Source: Cyclobacteriaceae bacterium (lineage in GTDB: Bacteria > Bacteroidota > Bacteroidia > Cytophagales > Cyclobacteriaceae). From it: a DNA stretch of 50,721 nt. The position numbers and the translations under genes are program-made. Below, piece by piece: positions 42,956-50,721 of the stretch (position 1 is the first letter of the stretch; each line of letters begins with the position of its first letter). The stretch is from positions 1-50,721 of the forward strand of contig JANWWN010000019.1 of NCBI GenBank assembly GCA_025055435.1, written 5' to 3'. The notes below the pieces were generated by a model. That model did no database searches. It was not told the DNA's origin and saw only the letters and a program-made list of their open reading frames with translations.

Positions 42956-43669
42956 ATGGCACGCAAGGGAATAATTTTGATGATTGGTTTACTTGCTGCG
43001 TGTAACCTGCGCGATGAAATGTATTACTCTGTGTTTTCGCTCTCGTTTAATTTTACAGAAAGCGACATGGGCTGGACGGGGGATTTTGCCGATTATCCGA
43101 AAGATGATTCCGTTTTTTATGAATTGATCTTCAAACATGATACACTTCCGGCGAATTTGAATGCAAACGGAAACCGTAAAGCGCTGATGTTGTCAGGGAG
43201 AAATTATAGCGATGACCTGTTCATGTTTATCAAACGCAAAATCACCGGTCTTAAACCAAACACCCGGTATGATATCCTTTTTAACGTACAGCTGGCATCG
43301 AATGCGCCGACCGGAGCCGTTGGCATCGGCGGAGCGCCGGGAGAAAGTGTATTTCTTAAGGCTGGCATCACAACCACCGAACCCCGAAAAGTGCCGGATG
43401 CAGATGATTACTACCGGATGAACATTGATAAAGGCAATCAGGCGGCTGGAGGTGAGGATATGATGGTTTTGGGACATATTGGGGTTGCACCCAATACTAC
43501 CCGCTACACCCAGATTTTTCGTAACAACTCATCACTTAACCCTTTTTCATTACAGACCGATTCCACAGGTGAGGCCTGGATTATTGTTGGTACCGACTCA
43601 GGATTTGAAGGAAAAACAACCCTCTTCTACATTTCTGTCGATATTCTTTTCAACGAACGGGTAAACTGA
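42956..43669 (+). CDS. Lipoprotein of unknown function with a beta-sandwich body
   Basis: 237 residues. The short signal peptide ends in the lipobox LLAAC-N (Cys near 16). The mature protein reads like a carbohydrate-binding type or fibronectin-like sandwich: GDFADYPKDDSVFYELIF, KITGLKPNTRYDILFNVQL, GEAWIIVGTDSGFEGKTTLFYISVDIL (each in part). The phrase LKPNTRYDI is the usual turn of such folds. Conserved family in Bacteroidota as far as I can judge, without known function. A palindrome-like stretch follows its stop codon and precedes the next gene. Confidence 0.7.
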   Translation: MARKGIILMIGLLAACNLRDEMYYSVFSLSFNFTESDMGWTGDFADYPKDDSVFYELIFKHDTLPANLNANGNRKALMLSGRNYSDDLFMFIKRKITGLKPNTRYDILFNVQLASNAPTGAVGIGGAPGESVFLKAGITTTEPRKVPDADDYYRMNIDKGNQAAGGEDMMVLGHIGVAPNTTRYTQIFRNNSSLNPFSLQTDSTGEAWIIVGTDSGFEGKTTLFYISVDILFNERVN

Positions 43670-43708
43670 TTACGAAATTCGTACCTTCGTAATCCATAAT
43701 GTTGTTCC

Positions 43709-44485
43709 ATGAAATTCTTAAAGACCCTCCTGCTGCTTTTGCCTTTGCTTTCGTTTAGTGCGGGGGCGCAAGGCATCGTAAACCGGCTTAAACAGAAAGC
43801 CCTAGAGGCCGGTGAAAAAGCCCTTGAAAAAAAGGTTGACCCTACACCTAATACAGGTAATACAGGTAATAATCCTTCATCCGGAAACACATCCGACCGT
43901 CCTGCAAATACTTCCGGCGGAGGGCTGGTAACTACACCGCCCGATGTACGCCAGAATATTGCCGATGCCGAATCGGCTTTTCGCGGAGGCAGGTATTCGG
44001 ACGCTCGGTACGCTGTGCGTCAGGCCATGCTGGGTGTTGAGATGGAAATCGGGCAAAAGGTGCTGAAGTCGCTGCCCGAAGCCGTTCAGAGCCTTCGGTT
44101 TAAACCGGAGGCCGACCGGGTAACCAGCACCGGGTATGGCTGGGTAGGTCTAACCATTCATCGCGAGTACGGGTCAGGTAATAAATATTTCGCAGTGGAT
44201 ATCGCCAATAATTCCGCACTGGTTGCCGGAGTGAATGCCTATCTTGCCTCAGGGGCGTATGCACAACAAACATCCGGTGAGCAAAACTGGAAACAAACCA
44301 AGTTTAAAGGCTATCGGGCTGTTATTGAATACAATCAGAGTTCAGGATACAAACTGAGTGTTCCTTTCGGGCAGACTTCGGTAATTGTTTTTGAAGGTCG
44401 CAATTTTTCTTCCGAACAGGAAATGATGAACGCTGCCAACGTGTTCGACCTGGACGCCATCAAAACTAAACTGGGAGAAAAATAG
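43709..44485 (+). CDS. Secreted protein of unknown function, first of a tandem paralog pair
   Basis: 258 residues with a signal peptide (LKTLLLLLPLLSFSAGA-Q). A helical segment IVNRLKQKALEAGEKALEKK is followed by a low-complexity linker (NTGNTGNN, then SGNTSDRPANTSGGG) and a folded domain from about residue 85. This contains AESAFRGGRYSDARYAVRQA, MEIGQKVLKSLPEAV, GWVGLTIHREYGSG and KFKGYRAVIEYNQSSGYKLS. The folded part pairs block by block with the next protein. The 5' segment has the TPR-like 'AxxAFxxGRYxxARYAVRQA' look, but only one such repeat. Function unknown. An inverted repeat ATTACGAA/TTCGTAAT (43669-43693) lies before the gene. Confidence 0.75.
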   Translation: MKFLKTLLLLLPLLSFSAGAQGIVNRLKQKALEAGEKALEKKVDPTPNTGNTGNNPSSGNTSDRPANTSGGGLVTTPPDVRQNIADAESAFRGGRYSDARYAVRQAMLGVEMEIGQKVLKSLPEAVQSLRFKPEADRVTSTGYGWVGLTIHREYGSGNKYFAVDIANNSALVAGVNAYLASGAYAQQTSGEQNWKQTKFKGYRAVIEYNQSSGYKLSVPFGQTSVIVFEGRNFSSEQEMMNAANVFDLDAIKTKLGEK

Positions 44486-44507
44486 CTTACGATTGATCAA
44501 ACGGGTT

Positions 44508-45113
44508 ATGAAAAATTTTATTCTGATTCTTGGTTTCTTTTCTGCAACACAATTGGTTGCACAGGAAGTAGAAAAACACCTGGCCGGTGCACGCACGGCA
44601 TATAATTCAGGTAATTTGGAAGATGCACGCTTTAATCTGGAAAATGCCCTGCGCGAAATAGATGTAGCGATAGGAAAAGAAATTCTCAAGGTGCTACCTG
44701 CCACGCTGGGAGGACTTCCGGCCAATACCAAAGACGATAACGTAACCGGAACTTCCATGACCATCGTCAGCGGCTTGTACGTTCACCGAACATACGGTAA
44801 GCCCGATGGCAAAAATATTACACTGGATATTATCAGCGATTCCCCACTCATGGGTGCGGTCAATGCAATATTGTCTATGCCATTTGTGATGAATACCGGG
44901 GATGGTACGCAAAAAGTCATAAAAATTCAGGGCTATAAATCACTTCTTACAAAGCGAACCAATGAAAACGGACAAACCGCAGGGTATGATGTGCAAACGC
45001 CCTTTGGTAACACGCTGCTTACGCTATATTGTAATGGAATAACAACCGAAGCAGAAGCCACACAGATAGCCAATTCCATTCCGCTCGAGCGAATCATCAA
45101 ACTGGCTCAATAA
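44508..45113 (+). CDS. Secreted protein of unknown function, second of the tandem pair
   Basis: 201 residues from ATG 44508 with the signal peptide MKNFILILGFFSATQLVA-Q; TTG 44493 is less likely. It lacks the linker of its neighbour but has the same domain: ARTAYNSGNLEDARFNLENA, AIGKEILKVLPATLGGL, GLYVHRTYGKPDGKNITLDI, KVIKIQGYKSLLTKR and GYDVQTPFGNTLLTLYCNG. These align with AESAFRGGRYSDARYAVRQA, EIGQKVLKSLPEAV and so on in the first protein. The gap between the two genes is 22 bases, so they are co-transcribed. A strong terminator follows. Function unknown. Confidence 0.78.
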   Translation: MKNFILILGFFSATQLVAQEVEKHLAGARTAYNSGNLEDARFNLENALREIDVAIGKEILKVLPATLGGLPANTKDDNVTGTSMTIVSGLYVHRTYGKPDGKNITLDIISDSPLMGAVNAILSMPFVMNTGDGTQKVIKIQGYKSLLTKRTNENGQTAGYDVQTPFGNTLLTLYCNGITTEAEATQIANSIPLERIIKLAQ

Positions 45114-45138
45114 GATCAGTAAAATCCTTTGCAACATG

Positions 45139-45165
45139 AAGCCCGCAAAACGGGCTTTTTCTCTA
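45139..45165 (+). terminator. Rho-independent terminator after the paralog pair
   Basis: A 7-bp stem AAGCCCG/CGGGCTT with loop CAAAA is followed by TTTCTCTATTTTT. It ends the secreted-protein cluster and shows that an upstream ATG (45129) cannot be the hutF start. Confidence 0.85.
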
Positions 45166-45176
45166 TTTTTCAAGCC

Positions 45177-46451
45177 ATGAAGTATTTCAGATTTTCGGCT
45201 CTGCTGCAGTCAGACGGCTGGTTGCGGCCCGCTTATGTGGGTGTTGATGAGAACGGCTTAATACGCTATCTCGCAAACAGACCTCCCGCAGAGCCTGTTG
45301 CAGTCGAAGTGATTGAGGGTGTGGCCCTGCCCGGCTTTCCGAACGCCCACTCGCACGCCTTTCAATACGCCATGGCCGGGTATGCCGAAATGCATCAACC
45401 GGGAACAACCGATGATTTCTGGACCTGGCGGGAAGCCATGTATCGGTGTGCCTTAACTATAACACCGGATGAAATGGAGGAGGTGGCGTATTCTTGTTAT
45501 AAAAAAATGATTGAAAGCGGCTATACCCACGTTGCTGAATTTCATTATCTGCATCATGATAAAGATGGAAAACCCTACGACAATCTTGCGGAAATGGGAG
45601 ATCGGCTGGTAGCGGCAGCTGCCAGGGCTGGAATTAGAATCACGTTGATTCCGGTGTTTTATCAGAAAGGCGGTTTCGGAAAAGACGCGCTGCCTGAACA
45701 ACGAAGGTTTATTTCTAAAAGTGTTGAACAATATTTTCGATTGCTCGAAGAATCGGAACGCTTTGTAAAGCAGTATGCAAATGCATCGCTGGGCTTCAGT
45801 GTACATTCCCTTCGTGCGGCTGAAGCAAAACACATCCGGGAGATTGTAGAACAGGCGCCCGGAGATCTGCCCTTTCATATGCATGCGGCCGAACAAATAA
45901 AAGAAGTTGATGACTGTATTGCTCATTTAGGCATGCGGCCGGTTGAATGGATATTGAATAACCTTCCGGTTGACCGGCGCTTTCATCTGGTGCATTGCAC
46001 ACATCTGAATGATGATGAAGTAAAAGGCCTGGCACAAAGCCCGGCACATGTTGTCCTTTGTCCGTCAACCGAAGCCAATCTGGGCGATGGCATTTTCCGG
46101 CTAAAAGATTTTGTGAGACATGGCGGAAAATTTTCCATCGGTACCGATAGTCAGATTGGCTTAAATCCACTGGAAGATTTGCGCTGGCTGGATTATTCAC
46201 AACGCCTCATTTCCCATCAGCGAAATACGTTTGATGATGGCGGATTAACGCTGATACGTCAGGTTATCTTTTCGGGAAGGAACGCCATGGGAATGGATTC
46301 GAAGGATTTTTTTGAGACAGGAAAACCTTTGGATGCAGTGGTATATTTTTCGAATGAAGAGTTCAATTCGGCCACTGCGCTTTCTCAGATAATCTATTTC
46401 TCATCTTATGCAATCAAAACCCATACTGTGATAAACGGGAAATGGAAATAA
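45177..46451 (+). CDS. hutF: Formimidoylglutamate deiminase
   Basis: An amidohydrolase-family enzyme of 424 residues that deiminates N-formimino-L-glutamate in histidine breakdown. The metal site begins with GFPNAHSHAFQYAMAG and continues with FHYLHHDKDG, FHMHAAEQIKEVDDC, HCTHLNDDEVKG and STEANLGDGIFRLKDF. GTDSQIGLNPLEDLRWLDYSQRL holds the last Asp. DDFWTWREAMYR is a HutF hallmark. Start at ATG 45177, after the preceding terminator. No other hut genes are present in the window, so the rest of the pathway must lie elsewhere. Confidence 0.94.
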   Translation: MKYFRFSALLQSDGWLRPAYVGVDENGLIRYLANRPPAEPVAVEVIEGVALPGFPNAHSHAFQYAMAGYAEMHQPGTTDDFWTWREAMYRCALTITPDEMEEVAYSCYKKMIESGYTHVAEFHYLHHDKDGKPYDNLAEMGDRLVAAAARAGIRITLIPVFYQKGGFGKDALPEQRRFISKSVEQYFRLLEESERFVKQYANASLGFSVHSLRAAEAKHIREIVEQAPGDLPFHMHAAEQIKEVDDCIAHLGMRPVEWILNNLPVDRRFHLVHCTHLNDDEVKGLAQSPAHVVLCPSTEANLGDGIFRLKDFVRHGGKFSIGTDSQIGLNPLEDLRWLDYSQRLISHQRNTFDDGGLTLIRQVIFSGRNAMGMDSKDFFETGKPLDAVVYFSNEEFNSATALSQIIYFSSYAIKTHTVINGKWK

Positions 46452-46542
46452 CCACACGTATGGCGAAAAGTTTGTTCATCAAACTCCGCTGGCAGGTAAG
46501 GTAAAATTTGCGTAAATCCACGCAACATAAACCTGAATTTCT

Positions 46543-49500
46543 ATGCGAATTATTCTATCCTGCCTGTGCTGCATGGCCGTTTTTTTTCTCCATGCACAAC
46601 GAAGTAAGCAACAGTCGGCACCAGCTACTCCCTCTTTTCAGGCTGATCTATACAAAGGCCTGAAGTGGCGCAATATTGGTCCCTTTCGCGGGGGTCGTAG
46701 CGTGGCTGTTTCAGGAGTGGTGGGTAATGACCAGATCTACTATACCGGCTATACCGGAGGTGGCCTGTGGAAAACAGAAGATGCCGGTATCACCTGGAAA
46801 AATATTTCGGACGGATTCTTCAAATCCGGTTCCGTGGGCGATATCGCAGTGAGCGAATCTGACCCGAATGTAATTTATGTTGGGATGGGTGAACATGCTG
46901 TTCGCGGCGTAATGACCACCTATGGCGATGGCGTGTACAAATCAACCGATGGAGGAAAAACATGGAAACATATCGGTCTGGAAAACACCCGTCATATATC
47001 CGATGTCATTGTTCATCCCACCAATCCGGATATTGTTTATGTAGCAGCGCAGGGCGCAGTGCATGGCCCTAATCCTGAGCGCGGAGTTTATAAATCAACC
47101 GATGGAGGCGCTACCTGGAAACGTGTTTTGTACGTGGACGAAAATACAGGAGCCTCTTCGCTCAGTATGGACATGACCAACCCGCGAATCTTGTATGCTG
47201 CTACCTGGCAGCATCGCAGATATCCGTGGAAAGTTGAGAGCGGTGGTCCGGGCTGCGCGATATGGAAGTCGGTTGACGGAGGAGAAACCTGGACCAAAAT
47301 TGTGGAAGGGCTGCCCAAAGAAGTGGGTAAAATAGGCATTTCCGTTTCGAGGGCTAATCCTAACCGTGTATATGCTATAGTCGAGGCAGAAAAATCAAAA
47401 GCCGGCCTCTATCGCTCTGATGATGGTGGTAAAAAATGGAATCATCTCTGCAACGACCAAAACATAACATCTCGTTCATGGTACTACATGGAAGTTTTTG
47501 CCGATCCGCAAAATCAGGATGTGGTGTATGTGCTCAATGCACCCTTTATGAAATCCATTGATGGGGGAAAAACCTTTTTCTCCGTTCGCGTAGGACATGG
47601 CGACACACACGACCTGTGGATTAACCCGCACAATTCGCAAAACATGATTCTGGGTGATGACGGCGGAGGCGAAATAACCTTCAACGGAGGCAGAAGCTGG
47701 AGCACACTTAACAACCAGCCCACGGCTCAGTTTTACCGGGTTAATGTTGACAATATGTTTCCTTTCCGCGTGTATGGCGGCCAGCAGGACAACTCATCAG
47801 TTGTAATTAAAAGCCGGAATAACAGTTTCGGCATAACCGAGCAGGACTGGTTCGAAGGCCCCGGATGTGAAAGCGCATGGATTGCCTTCAATCCCGATGA
47901 CCCGGTACTGCTTTACGGTGGATGTTACCAGGGTAATATTGATGTGCTCGATACGCGTACGGGCGAACGAAAAGACATCATGCAATACCCCTCATCCAAC
48001 CTGGCTTTCCGGCCGAAAGACATGAAATATCGCTATAACTGGAACGCACCCTTTATTGCTTCTCCCCATGATCCGAATACATTATATCATGCCGGCAATG
48101 TGGTATTTAAAACCACCAACGGTGGAATAAGCTGGGAGGTTATCAGTCCGGATTTGACACGCAACGAGGAGAGCAAGCAGCAGGAAGGTGGCGGTCCGCT
48201 TACCAATGAGGGTGCCGGAGGAGAAAATTATAACACCATATACTACCTTATTGAATCAACACACGAAAAAGGTGTGTTGTACGCCGGCAGCGACTGTGGT
48301 CTTGTACACATTACCCGCGATGGAGGAAAGAACTGGCAAAACATCACCCCGACCGGCTTACCGGAATGCATGATTCATTCCATTGAAGTTTCTCCGCACG
48401 ATAAAGCAACCGTTTACATCTCCGCTTCGCGCTACAAGTTTAATGATATGGCCAGCTATACCTATAAATCCACCGATTATGGTAAAAGCTGGACCCGCAT
48501 CAGCAATGGAATCGATAAAGATGATTTCATTAAAGTGATCCGTGAAGACCGTAAGGTAAAAGACCTGTTATATGCCGGTGCCGAACGCGGATTCTATGTA
48601 TCGTTTAACGGGGGCGCCAACTGGCACCGCCTGCAGCTTAACCTGCCGGTAGTGCCGGTAACCGATTTGGCTATCCAGGGTAATGACCTGGTCGCTTCCA
48701 CAGCCGGGCGTTCGTTCTGGATTTTGGATGATCTTAGTGCCATCCAGCAGTCTAAAGGCAGCTTTGGCAACGCTCAGGTAAAACTGTTTACACCAAAAGC
48801 AACTGTGCGTTACCCTTCGGTAACCATTCCTGAATGGATGGGCAACATCCCGGGCATGGGTATGAACCCGCCTGATGGGGTGATATTGGATTATTATCTG
48901 AAAGAGAAAGCGGACACGAACACCGTACGGCTTGAAATTTTCGATGCACGCGGAAATAAAATCCGCAGCTACACCAACAAAAAAGATGAAAACATCAAAA
49001 CCTGGCCGGGAGGTCCGCCGGCTCCACAGGTAATTCCGGCCGAGGCAGGCATAAACCGGTTTGCCTGGGATTTCCGCCTGGAGGCATTACCCGGAGTAAC
49101 CAATGCGTATGTGTATGGCGACCATCGCGGACATCGGGTAGCACCCGGAAAGTATAAGGCAAGGATATCGTATAAGGGAGAAACTTCGGAAGCTGATATC
49201 GAAATCGTTCAGGACCCGAATTTAAAAGTTACACCAGCCGACTGGACAGCCCAGCAGCAGTTTTTGCAACAACTGGCTGACCGCGTTACAGAAATCCATC
49301 AAACAGTTAACCGGATGCGGACGGTGAAGAAGCAGGTGGAAATGTATGTAGAAGTGTTGTCGGGCAGTACTGTGTTTAAAGAGCTGGCCGGTACCGGGAA
49401 GGAGCTGATTAAAAAGCTGGAGACATGGGAAGAAAATGTGATTCAAACACGTCAGAAAAATTTTCAGGACGTAATCAACTTTCCGAGTAAACTGAATGCC

Positions 49501-49698
49501 GAGTATTTTAAGCTGCGCGATGTAGCCGATGCGCACGACCCGCGCGTAACGCAAGGCGCCCGCGACCGCTTTGCCGACCTGGAGAAACTATGGGCTGCAT
49601 ACAAACAGGAACTCGATAACCTGATAAATCAGGATATAGCGAGATTCAACGAGCAGTTCCGTCAGAAAGCAGTTCCGGCTGTAGTTCTGGAAAGGTGA
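46543..49698 (+). CDS. Large secreted Asp-box (BNR/sortilin-like) beta-propeller protein
   Basis: 1051 residues with a signal peptide ([17 protein letters not shown]). At least nine Asp-box repeats S/T-x-D-x-G-x-T/S-W occur, for example [55 protein letters not shown] and [11 protein letters not shown], forming one or two propellers (about 40-700). A beta-sandwich (780-890) and a helical tail (900-1051, with repeated [19 protein letters not shown]) follow. Bacteroidota genomes carry many such VPS10/sortilin-like proteins, often called glycosyl hydrolases, but no hydrolase activity is shown. No T9SS C-terminal signal is seen. A terminator follows. Confidence 0.88.
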   Translation: MRIILSCLCCMAVFFLHAQRSKQQSAPATPSFQADLYKGLKWRNIGPFRGGRSVAVSGVVGNDQIYYTGYTGGGLWKTEDAGITWKNISDGFFKSGSVGDIAVSESDPNVIYVGMGEHAVRGVMTTYGDGVYKSTDGGKTWKHIGLENTRHISDVIVHPTNPDIVYVAAQGAVHGPNPERGVYKSTDGGATWKRVLYVDENTGASSLSMDMTNPRILYAATWQHRRYPWKVESGGPGCAIWKSVDGGETWTKIVEGLPKEVGKIGISVSRANPNRVYAIVEAEKSKAGLYRSDDGGKKWNHLCNDQNITSRSWYYMEVFADPQNQDVVYVLNAPFMKSIDGGKTFFSVRVGHGDTHDLWINPHNSQNMILGDDGGGEITFNGGRSWSTLNNQPTAQFYRVNVDNMFPFRVYGGQQDNSSVVIKSRNNSFGITEQDWFEGPGCESAWIAFNPDDPVLLYGGCYQGNIDVLDTRTGERKDIMQYPSSNLAFRPKDMKYRYNWNAPFIASPHDPNTLYHAGNVVFKTTNGGISWEVISPDLTRNEESKQQEGGGPLTNEGAGGENYNTIYYLIESTHEKGVLYAGSDCGLVHITRDGGKNWQNITPTGLPECMIHSIEVSPHDKATVYISASRYKFNDMASYTYKSTDYGKSWTRISNGIDKDDFIKVIREDRKVKDLLYAGAERGFYVSFNGGANWHRLQLNLPVVPVTDLAIQGNDLVASTAGRSFWILDDLSAIQQSKGSFGNAQVKLFTPKATVRYPSVTIPEWMGNIPGMGMNPPDGVILDYYLKEKADTNTVRLEIFDARGNKIRSYTNKKDENIKTWPGGPPAPQVIPAEAGINRFAWDFRLEALPGVTNAYVYGDHRGHRVAPGKYKARISYKGETSEADIEIVQDPNLKVTPADWTAQQQFLQQLADRVTEIHQTVNRMRTVKKQVEMYVEVLSGSTVFKELAGTGKELIKKLETWEENVIQTRQKNFQDVINFPSKLNAEYFKLRDVADAHDPRVTQGARDRFADLEKLWAAYKQELDNLINQDIARFNEQFRQKAVPAVVLER

Positions 49699-49716
49699 TG
49701 ATGTGAATTGTGAAAT

Positions 49717-49750
49717 AAGGCCACGTGATGAACAGCACGTGGCCTTTTAT
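49717..49750. terminator. Bidirectional terminator between the Asp-box protein and the transposase
   Basis: An 11-bp perfect stem AAGGCCACGTG/CACGTGGCCTT (49717-49727 and 49736-49746) with loop ATGAACAG has a TTATT tail on the + strand and TTATTTC on the minus strand. The transposase stop codon (49747-49749) adjoins the stem. Confidence 0.85.
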
Positions 49751-50208
49751 TCATAAAACTCGAAGAGGGATTTCTTTTCAAAGGGAATTTGAAATTTTTC
49801 CAAAAGATTAATGTACTCCTCTCGAAACGATTTTTCAGCATGATGCTTTTCCTGATTCATAATGTATCGGATTACCGTATCGCGCTGGGATCGAGAATAC
49901 GAAAATGTACCATACCCTTCCTGCCACGAGAAGCGGCCCTTGATGAACCGGTTATCGTTTATCCACTTCGATGAGGTGGCTTTCAGCATCTGCATGATCT
50001 TGGCAACCGAATATGTTACGGGCAGTTCAAAAAACACATGAACATGATCTTTCCATCCTCCAACTGCGAGCGGATAAGCACCGTCATTGCGCAAGATACC
50101 TGCCATGTAGCGATGTAAATCGTCTCGGAAATTTTGTGTGATGAAATTCTGACGCCCTTTTACAGCAAACACGCAGTGTATATTAAGCTGAGAATAAGTT
50201 TTAGCCAT
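49747..50208 (-). CDS. RAYT (REP-associated tyrosine transposase), IS200-like Y1 HUH fold
   Basis: A single-domain Y1 transposase of 153 residues related to TnpA of IS200/IS605. The HUH metal motif is in GGWKDHVHVFFEL (about residue 60), the catalytic Tyr in VIRYIMNQEKHH (about 115). FIKGRFSWQEGYGTFSYSRS is a typical RAYT/IS200 block before it. It ends KKSLFEFYE. Unlike IS200 it has no obvious flanking IS ends; instead the REP-like twin-hairpin repeats on its 5' side (50268-50721) are the probable substrate. RAYTs are domesticated and are thought to act on such REPs. The gene points away from the repeats. Confidence 0.92.
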   Translation of the reverse strand: MAKTYSQLNIHCVFAVKGRQNFITQNFRDDLHRYMAGILRNDGAYPLAVGGWKDHVHVFFELPVTYSVAKIMQMLKATSSKWINDNRFIKGRFSWQEGYGTFSYSRSQRDTVIRYIMNQEKHHAEKSFREEYINLLEKFQIPFEKKSLFEFYE

Positions 50209-50721
50209 GGCATGGGAAGTTAGTAGGTTAAAGTTAAGTGCATTTTCTGTATCTGAGCTTAATAGCTAAAAAGGCCGTCCCGCCTGTGACGCGACTTGCG
50301 GGCAGGAGTTGGCGCTTTTTTACCACAAGTTCGTTCCGCCCGGGGCGGAACTTATAAGCTCTGTATCGATAGAAATTGTACAGGCAATTGAGGTTGATTG
50401 CACAAAGAAGTTCTGCGTTAGCAGGACGACCTTATGACCTGAGCAGCGAGTTTATTGGGGCTTTGTTGATTTCCGTATGGGACCAATAAAAGGCCGTCCC
50501 GCCTGAGGCGGGACTTGCGGTTAGGAGTTGGCGTTTTTTTTACCACAAGGTCGTTCCGCCGGCAGGCGGAACTCTTGGGTAAATGTTTCGGGGTTTGGAA
50601 GCGGAAGATGGAAAAGTCTTTCAATCGTAGGGGATTAGTGGTAAGTTTTGTTTATCGCTGAGGTATAAGGCCGTCCCGCCATAGGCGGACTTGAGGCTTA
50701 GAAACTGGCAGTTTTTTTACC
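50209..50721. repeat. REP-like twin-hairpin repeat array, three units, next to the RAYT gene
   Basis: No gene lies here. Three copies of one unit begin with AAGGCCGTCCCGCC: at 50271-50354, 50491-50574 and 50669-50721 (cut by the window end). Each has a first hairpin (GTCCCGCC-TGA-GGCGGGAC perfect in unit 2 at 50496-50514; damaged in units 1 and 3), a spacer with GGAGTTGGCG-T-run-ACCACAAG, and a second hairpin (GTTCCGCC/GGCGGAAC, perfect in units 1 at 50333-50351 and 2 at 50553-50572). The stems are GC-rich in an AT-rich context. Unit spacing is about 219 and 177 bases. A BIME-like array is likely; open reading frames across it are chance. Confidence 0.85.

Noticed and set aside
43845-43875. 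Short direct repeat AATACAGGTAATACAGGTAAT
   Set aside because: It encodes the low-complexity linker NTGNTGNN of a secreted protein and has no other visible role.
45129-45176. ATG 45129 as start of hutF
   Set aside because: The stretch forms the terminator of the previous operon and would encode residues not seen in HutF; ATG 45177 is the natural start.
50418-50624. Open frame of 68 codons on the minus strand over the right-edge repeats
   Set aside because: It is produced by the REP-like hairpins and differs between copies; no sign of a protein.
50271-50721. CRISPR array at the right edge
   Set aside because: The units are about 85 bases with internal hairpins, irregular spacing (219 and 177 bases) and mutated arms, and the neighbour is a RAYT, not a cas gene; a REP array explains them.

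Overview
The window looks like chromosomal DNA of a Bacteroidota bacterium, most likely an aerobic Cytophagales-type organism. Four things point that way. The left edge has the phylum-typical order DUF6089 protein, uppS, bamA, skp, skp. MurF and alanine racemase are fused in one polypeptide. IspH is of the long Bacteroidota form. Several start sites have the Bacteroidota -7 element TAnnTTTG and lack clear Shine-Dalgarno sequences. The species assignment is inference only. I see no rRNA, tRNA, CRISPR array, prophage or plasmid genes. Coding density is high, and the only gene-free stretch above 300 bases is the right edge (50209-50721), which is filled by a repeat array.

Layout. 1-4.9 kb (+): envelope biogenesis (undecaprenyl diphosphate synthase, the BamA outer-membrane assembly factor, two Skp/OmpH chaperones), closed by a terminator. 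4.9-7.6 kb (-): feoA-feoB ferrous iron uptake with a TerB-like protein. 7.7-10.7 kb: a very small basic protein, then csaA and the murF-alr fusion (-). 10.9-14.4 kb (+): a small secreted protein, a ZnuD-like TonB-dependent receptor and a lipoprotein; the last two each lie behind a copy of the same 17-bp palindrome. 14.4-23 kb: a HisA-like protein lacking a usual catalytic Asp, a PD40 repeat protein, IspH (which seems to start at ATT), a 57-residue gene, a DegP/HtrA protease, an RlmI-like methyltransferase, an M20D amidohydrolase and a Rieske protein. 23-30.6 kb (+): two uncharacterised proteins, two tandem alpha/beta hydrolases, a long-chain acyl-CoA synthetase, a carrier of a CarboxypepD-reg domain with a thioredoxin-like tail, and an SDR. 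30.6-36.6 kb (-): a fatty acid beta-oxidation operon led by a MarR regulator (marR, HAD/ECH, thiolase, acyl-CoA dehydrogenase). 36.7-41.6 kb (-): a CDGSH protein, a universal stress protein, an S9 peptidase and an M20 peptidase. 41.8-45.1 kb: a cluster of lipoproteins and secreted proteins, including a tandem paralogous pair. 45.2-49.7 kb (+): HutF and a large Asp-box (sortilin-like) propeller protein. 49.7-50.7 kb: a RAYT-type single-domain transposase followed by three copies of a twin-hairpin REP-like repeat, the last cut by the window end.

How the genes work together. The acyl-CoA synthetase and the MarR-led operon together supply activation and the full beta-oxidation spiral. The feo genes and the ZnuD-like pair are metal acquisition modules, each with a palindrome over its predicted promoter. 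The M20, S9 and HutF enzymes fit an amino-acid and peptide-consuming lifestyle. The parts I find most worth a second look are the palindrome-controlled receptor/lipoprotein pair, the RAYT-REP array, the ATT start of ispH, the altered HisA, and the secreted-protein cluster at 41.8-45.1 kb.
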